A stretch of 49,198 nt of DNA from Butyrivibrio sp. MC2013. GTDB lineage: Bacteria; Bacillota; Clostridia; Lachnospirales; Lachnospiraceae. The position numbers and the translations under genes were made by a program. The stretch spans positions 54,051 through 103,248 of the forward strand of contig NZ_KE384212.1 in NCBI RefSeq assembly GCF_000424585.1. The letters run 5' to 3'. The notes below the pieces were generated by a model. The model did not search any database and was not told the DNA's origin. It saw nothing but the letters and a program-made list of their open reading frames with translations. This document shows, in pieces, positions 34,581-42,606 of this stretch; position 1 is the stretch's first letter; each line of letters opens with the position of its first letter.

Positions 34581-35900
34581 ATGGCTAAGAGATCAAGTAA
34601 ATGGTACCAACTGGATAATGCTGCCAAGATCATCCCCTCTACAGTCAGAGGGGCTAATACCAGGGTTTTTCGAATAAGCTGCGAGCTTAAAGAGGATGCA
34701 GACCCTGTGATCCTGCAAGAGGCGCTGGATGAGACCATAGAGGAGTTTTCATACTTCAACAGTGTCCTTAGGAAGGGCGTATTCTGGTATTATCTTGAAC
34801 ACAGAGATAATCTGAAGGCTACGGTCAGTCCCGAGAATCTTCCTCCTTGTTCCAGACTTTATTTTGCCGGCAGAAAAAATCTCCTCTACAGGATCATATA
34901 TCACAGAAAGCGTATCAGCCTTGAGATGTTTCATGTGCTGGCAGACGGTACAGGTGGCTTTATATTCTTCAAAAAGCTGATATTAAATTATTTGTGCAAA
35001 AAGTATGATATTGATATATCTTCTGAAGGACTTGATAAATCATCTGCGACTGAGAAAAACACTGATGCTTTCAGGGATTTCTACCAAAGAGGAAGAGGAC
35101 TGGGGCATCTTCGTAATCTCTCCTCCAGAAAGGCCTTTAAGCTTAGAGGTGAAAGAGATCTGGACAAGTTGCCCCATCTGGTGGAAGGCTGTATGTCTGC
35201 GTCAGCATTTCTTAAGGCAGCTCATGACCATAAGACTTCTGTAGGCGTACTGGCCACCAGTCTCTACATCGCTTCTGTTATAGATGTGATGAATGTCCAT
35301 GACAGAAAGAGGCCTATAGTAGTCAGTGTACCTGTCAATCTGAGGCAGTACTTTCATTCCGAGACTACCCGCAATTTCTATGGCACAATCACTATAGTCT
35401 ATGAAGTTGAAAAGGAAGGGACAGAGCTTGAGAATATCATAAAGGTGGTATCTGAGTCCTTTAAGGAGCAGCTCTCTCAGGAAAATATCGCTGCAACCAT
35501 GAATTCCTATTCTGCTCTGGAGCGCAATCCTGCTCTTAAGATATTGCCCCTTTTTATCAAGGATATAGGTATAGTGGGCTTTAATGCGGCTGCCAAAAGG
35601 GGAGTTACATCCACCATGTCCAATCTGGGCAATATAGATCTGCCAAAGGAGTGCAGCAGCTACATTGACAGGTTCTCCTGCTTTATGCCTGCTCAGTCAC
35701 AGCAGATATGCCTTTGCAGCTATCAGGATAAGATGGTATTTGGCGAAGTATCACCCTTTGTGACTCATGATGTCATGATGCATTTCTTCAGGCGATGCGT
35801 GGCTATGGGGATAGATGTGGAAGTGACCAGTTCTGACCACAATGCCGATCCCGAAGTGATACTGGCCTTTGAAGAAGAAAGGCTTAATAAGGAGATATAA
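34581..35900 (+). CDS. condensation/alcohol acetyltransferase-like acyltransferase
   Basis: A 439-residue protein of the CoA-dependent acyltransferase superfamily. The HxxxD active-site motif is present as HVLADGTGG with H118 and D122. The second half has VVSVPVNLRQYF and a GVTSTMSNLGNI segment comparable to the DFGWG-side loop of that fold, though the canonical DFGWG is not seen. The family includes alcohol acetyltransferases and NRPS condensation domains; the true donor and acceptor are unknown. No signal peptide, so it is cytoplasmic. The next gene starts 1 base after it, so they are cotranslated, and a zinc-ribbon membrane protein is its partner by position. Confidence 0.72.
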   Translation: MAKRSSKWYQLDNAAKIIPSTVRGANTRVFRISCELKEDADPVILQEALDETIEEFSYFNSVLRKGVFWYYLEHRDNLKATVSPENLPPCSRLYFAGRKNLLYRIIYHRKRISLEMFHVLADGTGGFIFFKKLILNYLCKKYDIDISSEGLDKSSATEKNTDAFRDFYQRGRGLGHLRNLSSRKAFKLRGERDLDKLPHLVEGCMSASAFLKAAHDHKTSVGVLATSLYIASVIDVMNVHDRKRPIVVSVPVNLRQYFHSETTRNFYGTITIVYEVEKEGTELENIIKVVSESFKEQLSQENIAATMNSYSALERNPALKILPLFIKDIGIVGFNAAAKRGVTSTMSNLGNIDLPKECSSYIDRFSCFMPAQSQQICLCSYQDKMVFGEVSPFVTHDVMMHFFRRCVAMGIDVEVTSSDHNADPEVILAFEEERLNKEI

Positions 35901-35901
35901 G

Positions 35902-36570
35902 ATGCAGTATTGTCCCAAGTGCAAGATACATGTAAGAGGATATAAGACGGCCTGTCCCCTTTGTCAGGGCAAGCTGGGAGGAGATCCTGAGCTTCCTGTT
36001 TATCCCGTCCTTGCAGGCAGGGTATCGGAGTTTTCCATAGTGAAGCTGGTGACCTTTGCCTGTGCAGCACTGGCTATCATCATGTTTATCATCAGATATT
36101 TTGCCATACATGATCTTGGAGTGAGCGCAGACTGGACCGGTATAGTGATATTTGCAGCATTCCTTGTATGGCTGGATACAGCCCTTGCATTTACCCTGCG
36201 TGGTAATGTGCTCAAGATGGTGACCTTCGAAGCCTATGCCATTATGGTAGTGCTGATAGGAGTAGACAGATATACAGGCTTTTTTGGCTGGTCCTTTGCC
36301 GTGCCGCTGCCTCTGATATTCCTCTTTTTGCTCATCTTTACAACTGTTTACGGCCTGGTGACAGGCTCCCATTTTGAAGATATGGTATATTATCTGCTGA
36401 TGGATTTTATTGCCTGTCAGCTTCAGTGGATACCTATGCTCAAGAACATGAACCCTATGGAACTTCCTGCAGTGATATCTATTGCGATCTATCTCATACT
36501 TCTGGTCGCAGTTCTCATATTCAGATTCAGAGATCTTAAGAATGCTTCAGTCAAAATGTGGAATGTATAG
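35902..36570 (+). CDS. zinc-ribbon membrane protein (DUF6320-like)
   Basis: A 222-residue protein with an N-terminal zinc-ribbon, CPKC (residues 4-7) and CPLC about 17 residues later, followed by about six membrane helices. It resembles DUF6320 as I know it, a family of unknown function. An upstream in-frame start at 35869 exists, but the ATG at 35902 has AAGGAG at the right distance and makes the protein begin with the zinc ribbon. It follows the acyltransferase by one base. It may anchor or regulate its neighbours at the membrane. Confidence 0.75.
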   Translation: MQYCPKCKIHVRGYKTACPLCQGKLGGDPELPVYPVLAGRVSEFSIVKLVTFACAALAIIMFIIRYFAIHDLGVSADWTGIVIFAAFLVWLDTALAFTLRGNVLKMVTFEAYAIMVVLIGVDRYTGFFGWSFAVPLPLIFLFLLIFTTVYGLVTGSHFEDMVYYLLMDFIACQLQWIPMLKNMNPMELPAVISIAIYLILLVAVLIFRFRDLKNASVKMWNV

Positions 36571-36635
36571 TTTTTGCTTTAATTTTCATGTCATTTATAT
36601 TCAGAATCGGCAAGACTATATGATTTGGAGAATCT

Positions 36636-37832
36636 ATGACAGATACAAGTAACGGGTCCAAAGGACCCCTTTTTGCATATAAGATGGGAGAGAGGCTGGA
36701 GAATAGGCTGGGAGAAGCTATAAGGAATACTTCTCTTCAAGCTCCGGTCCTTGAAGAGGGCATGGAAGCGGAGATGGGCAGTTGGTACAGGGTCCCTCTT
36801 GCTGATGGCATGAGCGGAGATGGGAGTGCTTATCATATCTATGTCAAAAAAGCCCAGTCCAAAGACCTTATCATTTTTTTCTCGGGAGGAGGAGTTGCCT
36901 GGAATGAATATACGGCAGCCAGGCCTTCCACAGGCGGCAGGATCACTGCCGGTGAGCCCAATTTCTATTGGAATAATCTAAGGCCCTTTACCCAGATCAT
37001 GAATATCAAAGTGGGCATCACAGAGGATATCAATCCCAGAAATCTGTTTAAAGACTGGAATCAGCTTGTGATCAGCTATGCAACCGGGGATCTCCATGTA
37101 GGGCGAAATGAATTTCCCTATAAGGATGAAGAGGGTAAGGAGAATATCCTACATTTCCATGGATATGATAATTATAAGGCGGCTATGGAGGCTGCCAAAG
37201 GGCTCTTTCCCGATCCTGAGAGGCTCCTGATAGCAGGAGACAGTGCGGGGGGCTTTGCTGTGCCTGCGCTTGCAGAAGAGATAGCGGATGATCATTACCC
37301 TCTGGTCAGGGATATTACTCTTTTGTCTGACAGCTCGCTCCTTCTTTATGACAAATGGAAGGAGACTGCCAGGGATATATGGAGGTGTCCGGATCATCTA
37401 TGGCAGGCTATTGAGAGTGATAATATTACTCTGGACTGGTATAAAAGACTTGTAAAGTCATCTCCGGGGCGCTTTAGATGCCTATATGCCAGTTCGGTTA
37501 GAGACTACCTTCTGGCTGCATATCTCAATGATATGGAATACAGGATCTATGGTTCTTACAGCGAGGTCCAGGAGGAGTATTTTGATCAGATGAAAGAGAT
37601 GATAGGGGAGCTTAAGGAGCTGGACGCGGGCTTTCATTTCTTTATCAGCGACTTTAAAAATATGATGCTGATAAAGGGCGGTATGAGAGGGGGCACCACT
37701 CATACACTGGTGCGTACACTGAATTTTCATAATCCGGGGCCTGATGGTGTGTCCATGGAGAGATGGCTTTATGATGCTGTAAACGGCGATCCCTATTCCT
37801 GTGGTCTGTCACTTATCCGGGATGAGCCTTAA
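36636..37832 (+). CDS. pectin acetylesterase-like alpha/beta hydrolase
   Basis: A 398-residue serine hydrolase of the pectinacetylesterase/notum-like group. Landmarks are the oxyanion-hole strand IIFFSGGGVAWNEY, the nucleophile elbow AGDSAGGFAV with S203, and a C-terminal GGTTHTLVRTL bearing a likely catalytic histidine. The middle region NQLVISYATGDLHVG also fits the family. There is no signal peptide, so it is cytoplasmic and would act on imported acetylated sugars or on a small or lipid-like ester. The position after the acyltransferase and the DUF6320-like protein suggests opposing acyl-transfer and deacylation steps. Confidence 0.8.
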   Translation: MTDTSNGSKGPLFAYKMGERLENRLGEAIRNTSLQAPVLEEGMEAEMGSWYRVPLADGMSGDGSAYHIYVKKAQSKDLIIFFSGGGVAWNEYTAARPSTGGRITAGEPNFYWNNLRPFTQIMNIKVGITEDINPRNLFKDWNQLVISYATGDLHVGRNEFPYKDEEGKENILHFHGYDNYKAAMEAAKGLFPDPERLLIAGDSAGGFAVPALAEEIADDHYPLVRDITLLSDSSLLLYDKWKETARDIWRCPDHLWQAIESDNITLDWYKRLVKSSPGRFRCLYASSVRDYLLAAYLNDMEYRIYGSYSEVQEEYFDQMKEMIGELKELDAGFHFFISDFKNMMLIKGGMRGGTTHTLVRTLNFHNPGPDGVSMERWLYDAVNGDPYSCGLSLIRDEP

Positions 37833-37906
37833 CAGATGCCTTGCTGCAAGATATCACAGCTGCCGGGCAGATATACTAAAAGTAATGAAAGGTTTTAAAA
37901 GAATTT

Positions 37907-38689
37907 ATGCAGGAATTATCAGGATCTGTAAACAATAATTACAAGCTTCTCATCAAGTATGACGGAAGCCGCTTTCAGGGCTGGGCCAGGCAGCCCGGCG
38001 TAGAGATGACTATTCAGGGCAAGATAGAGACAGTCCTTAAGAGAATGCTGGAGGAAGAGGGGGTAGAAGCCGATTATCCAATCAATCTCATAGCTTCCGG
38101 TAGGACCGATGCAGGAGTACATGCCCTGGGCCAGGTTGCCAATATCCATCTGCCCACCAGGAAAAGCCCCGAGGAGATAATGTCCTATCTTAACAGATAT
38201 TTGCCCGATGATATAGCGGTAGAAGAGCTGATACTTGCTTCCGAGAGATTCCATGCCAGATATAATGCCAGGGGCAAGACCTACAGATACAGTCTTTATG
38301 CAGGCAGCAGCAAGCCTGTATTTGACAGAAAATATCTCTATGTATTGGATGAAAGGCCGGATATAGAGCTTATGAGAAAGGCCTCCCTGGTCCTTACCGG
38401 TCATCATGATTTTAAGGCTTTCTGCGCCAATCCCAGGATGAAGAAATCCACTGAGAGAAATGTGGACAAGATCAGGATAGAAGAAGATGGTCCTTATATC
38501 CGTCTCTATTTTCATGGCAACGGTTTCCTCCAGAATATGGTCAGGATATTGACAGGTACCATATTAGAAGCCGGCTATGGCAGGATGAGCCCTGAAAGGA
38601 TTAACGAGGTAATGCAAAGCGGCGACAGGAAGCAGGCTGGCCCCACCGCTCCGCCACAGGGCCTTTGTCTTATGAACGTAGACTACTGA
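37907..38689 (+). CDS. truA: tRNA pseudouridine synthase A
   Basis: A 260-residue TruA that converts U38-40 in the tRNA anticodon stem to pseudouridine. The catalytic aspartate is D68 in SGRTDAGVHALGQV. LIKYDGSRFQGWARQP at 15-30, RFHARYNARGKTYRY, and GNGFLQNMVRILTG also match. It has a normal length and ends with the usual short tail. The upstream site (GAAAGG) is about 15 bases away, so its ribosome-binding site is weak. It is the last gene of the same-strand run starting at the GH120 gene. Confidence 0.95.
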   Translation: MQELSGSVNNNYKLLIKYDGSRFQGWARQPGVEMTIQGKIETVLKRMLEEEGVEADYPINLIASGRTDAGVHALGQVANIHLPTRKSPEEIMSYLNRYLPDDIAVEELILASERFHARYNARGKTYRYSLYAGSSKPVFDRKYLYVLDERPDIELMRKASLVLTGHHDFKAFCANPRMKKSTERNVDKIRIEEDGPYIRLYFHGNGFLQNMVRILTGTILEAGYGRMSPERINEVMQSGDRKQAGPTAPPQGLCLMNVDY

Positions 38690-38900
38690 TCATCAAAACG
38701 AGCGAGCAAGCTGGAGACGGTTGGAATACCAATAAAATACTTATGATATTTAGTGCTTGATTAATTCCGTGAAGATATTAAAATAGATACCGTAGTGTCC
38801 GATATCATCTATGTGAAGTTCAGATATCAAATTTCTGAAGTATTTCGACACCAATCGTGTGTATAACACATATCCCATAATTAGTTACTAAAGGAGACAT

Positions 38901-40595
38901 ATGAGAGAAAGATACGAAACGCTGAAGCTGGCTGACCTTAGGGCCCTGGCAAAGATACGCGGTATCAAATCTGTTACAACTCTTAAGAAGTCAGAGATCA
39001 TCGATCAGATGGTAGCTCTGGATGAGAAGCAGCCACAGGCTGAAGCAGCGGCTGATACAAAGGCTGCGCCTGCAGCCAAGGAAGAGAAGGCTGAAAGCAG
39101 GAAGTCTGCCCGCAGGGAGACTACTGCAAAAGAAGACAAAGCACGCAGCAGTAAAGGAAGATCTTCCAAGACCCCTGCAGCTGCAGATGAAACAGCAAAA
39201 GAGGCAGTAAAGGAAGCAGCACAGGATAAGAAGGAAGCTCCCGCAGCTGATCGTGCCCCTCAGGGAGATAAGGGCAAGATCACAAGAAAGCATGTGATAA
39301 TAGGGGGTATGGGTGCTCCTTCCAGAAATGGACAGGCTCATCCTCAGACTCCTTCCAAAGCTCCCATGCAGCAGCCGGTTAAGACCTCAAAACCAGCCGA
39401 GCAGCAAAGGAATGATTTTGCAGAAAACAGGAGTGAAGCTTCTGATAATACAGCAAGAGAAACCCAGGAAGAGAAGGGAATCAAGGCATCCGGTATCCTG
39501 GAAGTAATGCCTGATGGCTTTGGTTTTATCAGATGTGAGAATTATCTTCCCGGTGAAAATGATGTATATGTGGCTCCTGCCATGATCAGGAAGCTGGGCC
39601 TTAGGACCGGTGATATCCTGGTAGGTTCATCCAGGGAGAAAACAGATAAAGATAAGTTTGGGGCACTGATCAAGGTAGATTCCGTTAATGGATACAGTCC
39701 TGAGATCGCAGCCAGAAGGACCAGCTTCCAGAAGATGACTCCCATCTTCCCTGATGAGAAGCTGATACTGGAGAGAGAAGGCGGACCTGTAGCCATGAGG
39801 ATCATGGATATGATCTGTCCCATTGGTAAGGGTCAGAGAGGTATGATAGTATCTCCTCCCAAGGCCGGTAAGACTACACTTCTCAAGGATGTAGCCAAGT
39901 CTATTCAAAAGAATTACCCTAATATCCACCTCATTATCCTGCTCATAGACGAGCGACCAGAGGAAGTAACGGATATCAGGGAGTCTATAACAGGCGAAAA
40001 TGCTGAAGTCATCTATTCCACATTTGATGAGCTTCCCGAGCACCATACAAGGGTGGCTGAGATGACCATAGAAAGAGCAAGGCGTCTTGTAGAGCACAAG
40101 CAGGATGTTATGATCCTCATAGATTCTATTACACGTCTTACAAGAGCCTATAACCAGGTAGTACCTCCGTCAGGTCGTACACTTTCAGGTGGTCTTGATC
40201 CTGCAGCTCTCCATATGCCCAAGAGATTCTTTGGTGCAGCTCGTAATATGAGAGAGGGCGGCAGCCTTACCATTCTGGCAACAGCACTTATAGAGACCGG
40301 CTCCAAGATGGATGATGTAGTATACGAGGAATTCAAGGGAACAGGTAACATGGAGATGATCCTGAATCGTAAGCTTCAGGAGAGAAGAGTATTCCCTGCT
40401 ATCGACATTCCCAAGTCATCCACCAGAAGAGAGGATCTGCTGCTTAGTCCTGATGAGATGGAAGCTGTTAATCGTATGCGAAAGGGCTTCATTGGCCTTA
40501 AGGCAGATAATGCGGTGGATCAGGTCATCAATCTATTCTCACATACCAGAAATAATCGTGAGTTCGTAAGGACTATAATGAGACAGATGTTCTGA
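38901..40595 (+). CDS. rho: transcription termination factor Rho
   Basis: A 564-residue hexameric RNA helicase that ends transcription. The N-terminal Rho_N helical domain (about 1-40) is followed by a ~150-residue low-complexity region (about 45-190) rich in Ala, Lys, Glu, Ser and Gln. The RNA-binding cold-shock-like domain starts near 196 ([14 protein letters not shown]). The ATPase has Walker [11 protein letters not shown] (K324), Walker B-type [12 protein letters not shown] and the Q-loop/R-loop region. The insert is longer than in E. coli Rho (419 residues). GGAGACAT precedes the ATG. The 211-base gap upstream shows no clear element. Confidence 0.96.
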   Translation: MRERYETLKLADLRALAKIRGIKSVTTLKKSEIIDQMVALDEKQPQAEAAADTKAAPAAKEEKAESRKSARRETTAKEDKARSSKGRSSKTPAAADETAKEAVKEAAQDKKEAPAADRAPQGDKGKITRKHVIIGGMGAPSRNGQAHPQTPSKAPMQQPVKTSKPAEQQRNDFAENRSEASDNTARETQEEKGIKASGILEVMPDGFGFIRCENYLPGENDVYVAPAMIRKLGLRTGDILVGSSREKTDKDKFGALIKVDSVNGYSPEIAARRTSFQKMTPIFPDEKLILEREGGPVAMRIMDMICPIGKGQRGMIVSPPKAGKTTLLKDVAKSIQKNYPNIHLIILLIDERPEEVTDIRESITGENAEVIYSTFDELPEHHTRVAEMTIERARRLVEHKQDVMILIDSITRLTRAYNQVVPPSGRTLSGGLDPAALHMPKRFFGAARNMREGGSLTILATALIETGSKMDDVVYEEFKGTGNMEMILNRKLQERRVFPAIDIPKSSTRREDLLLSPDEMEAVNRMRKGFIGLKADNAVDQVINLFSHTRNNREFVRTIMRQMF

Positions 40596-40636
40596 TATAT
40601 GTGATATCATAAGGATGACGAAATTACGGATATTAT

Positions 40637-40671
40637 TAAGGGAGCTATCCTGCTTGTGGATAACTCCCTTA
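40637..40671 (+). terminator. terminator after rho
   Basis: Stem TAAGGGAG-TATCC / GGATA-CTCCCTTA with one base bulged on each side and a TGCTTGT loop, followed by TAAATGTATTTT. The U run is weak. Confidence 0.7.
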
Positions 40672-40681
40672 TAAATGTATT

Positions 40682-40800
40682 TTCGGGCATAAAAAAAAGC
40701 CTCTCGGCCTGTTTTTGGGAGGAGGGGCCGCCCGGCGGGGAACCGGACGACCCGGTATGAAAAAAGTTTTATTGGGGGAGTCGAAAGTGTTTCCACTTCC
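40682..40800 (-). other. GC-rich intergenic block, candidate structured RNA
   Basis: In the 435-base gap after rho, 40717-40756 is strikingly GC-rich (GGGGCCGCCCGGCGGGG, ACCGGACGACCCGG) amid AT-rich sequence. Read on the minus strand, it leads to GGCCGAGAGGC followed by eight Ts (40690-40712), which looks like a short terminator. Upstream on that strand is a CATAAAAT/TTATCGG stretch (40803-40820) that could hold a promoter. No reading frame here is convincing. A small minus-strand RNA is possible; a DNA-binding site or relic is equally open. Confidence 0.3.
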
Positions 40801-40978
40801 GATAATTTTATGATATCCGAGAAAAATGAACGCTTTGTGAACAAAGCATGAATTAAACGTGAAAATATACGATATTCCGATTATATTTAAAACGATATTA
40901 TAAGCTATCGTCGTATATAATGGTCCAAGATACGGGCCATTTGGTCATTTGGGAGATAATTGATTTATGATCCCCGCT

Positions 40979-40991
40979 TTTGTGGTATACT
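40979..40991 (+). promoter_or_regulatory. candidate extended -10 promoter of glgA
   Basis: TGGTATACT at 40983-40991 matches an extended -10 (TGn plus TATACT) without a clear -35 at 17 bases; TTGATT lies 20 bases upstream. The rest of 40800-40980 is AT-rich with no other feature I can name. Confidence 0.45.
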
Positions 40992-41030
40992 AATATAAGA
41001 TAAAGTCTATAAGAAGAAAGGGAGCTGATA

Positions 41031-42476
41031 ATGAAAAACATATTATTTGTAGCATCCGAAGGAGTTCCTTTCATTAAGACAGGTGGGCTGGCTGACGTTG
41101 TCGGTTCACTTCCCAGAGATATTGATCGAAGATATTTTGATGTGAGAATCATCATTCCCAAATATACCTGTATTTCCCAGAAGATGAAAGATAAGATGGA
41201 ATATATGACCAGCTTCTATATGGATTTCCATTGGAAGAGGGAGTACGTAGGTATATTCAAGGCTGAGGTCGATGGGATCAAGTATTACTTTATTGACAAC
41301 GAATACTACTTTAACGGACCCAAGCCTTATTGCGATGATGTGAAATTTGAGATTGAAAAGTTTGCATTCTTTTCCAAAGCTTCATTGTCAATACTGCCTG
41401 TAATAGAATTTCATCCCGACATCATCCACTGCCATGACTGGCAGACCGGACTGGTCCCCGTATATCTCAAGGAGCGCTTCCAGGGCAATGACTTCTACAG
41501 AGGGATCAAAGCCATCATGACTATACACAATCTCAAATTCCAGGGCAGATGGGACAAGAGACTGGTCAAGGATATCACAGGACTGCCGGATATGTATTTT
41601 ACACCGGATAAGCTGGAGATGTTCGGAGATGCGGACCTTTTAAAGGGCGGCATAGTATATGCCGATGCCATCACAACAGTGTCCCAGACCTATGCGGAAG
41701 AGATCAAGACAGAATTTTACGGAGAGGGCTTAAATGGTCTTCTCAAGTCCAGGGAAGCTGACCTTAGGGGTATTGTAAATGGAATTGACTATGATGATTT
41801 CAATCCCGAGACAGATAAGTATATTGAGTATCCTTACAATGCCATCAATTTCCGCAAGGAGAAGGTCAAGAACAAGAGAGCTCTCCAGAAGGAGCTTGGA
41901 CTGAGCCAGGATGACAGGACCATGATGATAGGTATCGTGTCCAGGCTTACAGACCAGAAGGGCTTTGACCTTATCAGCTGCGTAATGGATGAGCTGTGTC
42001 AGGATGCGGTACAGTTTGTAGTACTGGGCACCGGAACAGAGCAGTACGAGAATATGTTCAGACATTTTGCCTGGAAGTATTCCGACAAGGTATCCGCCAA
42101 TATTTATTATTCAGAGGCTATGTCTCATAAGATATATGCGGCTTCCGATGCATTCCTGATGCCTTCACTTTTTGAGCCCTGTGGATTGTCCCAGCTTATG
42201 AGCTTGCGCTATGGTACTCTGCCTATTGTACGTGAGACAGGCGGACTTAAGGATACAGTAGAGCCTTATAACAAGTTTGAGAGTACAGGAACGGGCTTCT
42301 CTTTCCTCAATTACAATGCTCATGAGATGATGCGTACCGTAAGGGATGCTGAGGCTCTGTATTATGATAACAGGAGAGAGTGGAACAAGATGATCGACAG
42401 AGCCATGGCTGTGGATTTCAGCTGGAAGGTTTCTGCGTCCAAGTATCAGGAGATGTACGACTGGTTAAGGCCATAA
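41031..42476 (+). CDS. glgA: glycogen synthase (ADP-glucose type)
   Basis: A 481-residue GT5 starch/glycogen synthase that adds glucose from ADP-glucose to alpha-1,4-glucan. The ADP-glucose-binding KTGGLADVVG is at residues 16-25. IIHCHDWQTGLVP, GIVNGIDYDDFNP and the catalytic region PSLFEPCGLSQLMSLRYGTLPIVRETGG all match GlgA. Length is standard. GGGAG lies eight bases ahead of the ATG. No other glg genes are in the window. Its stop codon is followed almost directly by a repeat and a terminator. Confidence 0.96.
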   Translation: MKNILFVASEGVPFIKTGGLADVVGSLPRDIDRRYFDVRIIIPKYTCISQKMKDKMEYMTSFYMDFHWKREYVGIFKAEVDGIKYYFIDNEYYFNGPKPYCDDVKFEIEKFAFFSKASLSILPVIEFHPDIIHCHDWQTGLVPVYLKERFQGNDFYRGIKAIMTIHNLKFQGRWDKRLVKDITGLPDMYFTPDKLEMFGDADLLKGGIVYADAITTVSQTYAEEIKTEFYGEGLNGLLKSREADLRGIVNGIDYDDFNPETDKYIEYPYNAINFRKEKVKNKRALQKELGLSQDDRTMMIGIVSRLTDQKGFDLISCVMDELCQDAVQFVVLGTGTEQYENMFRHFAWKYSDKVSANIYYSEAMSHKIYAASDAFLMPSLFEPCGLSQLMSLRYGTLPIVRETGGLKDTVEPYNKFESTGTGFSFLNYNAHEMMRTVRDAEALYYDNRREWNKMIDRAMAVDFSWKVSASKYQEMYDWLRP

Positions 42477-42477
42477 G

Positions 42478-42548
42478 CCCCGTACCCGTAGAACTGCGTC
42501 AGCAGTGATTTTATAACGAGCAAAAAGCGAAGCGTTTGTGAGTTTAAC
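42478..42548 (+). repeat. 71-bp interspersed repeat, copy 2
   Basis: Identical to positions 1-71 except for one base (T at 42539 instead of C). It starts one base after the glgA stop and ends just before the terminator hairpin. The same orientation relative to the next gene as in copy 1. Confidence 0.95.
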
Positions 42549-42550
42549 TA

Positions 42551-42596
42551 CCGGCGACCATTTGAGGGAGGCCTCTGGTCGCCGGATAGTTTTGTT
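42551..42596 (+). terminator. terminator after glgA
   Basis: A perfect 10-bp stem CCGGCGACCA / TGGTCGCCGG with an inner GAGG/CCTC pairing in the loop, followed by a mixed T-rich stretch. It sits about 20 bases before the flippase start, so the flippase must get transcripts by read-through or from a promoter I could not see. Confidence 0.75.
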
Positions 42597-42606
42597 TGGA
42601 GTAAAG

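Noticed and set aside
40539..40844. 101-residue minus-strand frame overlapping the end of rho
   Set aside because: It overlaps rho and the rho terminator; codon use is poor and there is no ribosome-binding site.
42538..42606. N-terminal extension of the flippase by 23 residues
   Set aside because: It starts at GTG in the 71-bp repeat and crosses the terminator hairpin; the ATG at 42607 has a GGAG site.
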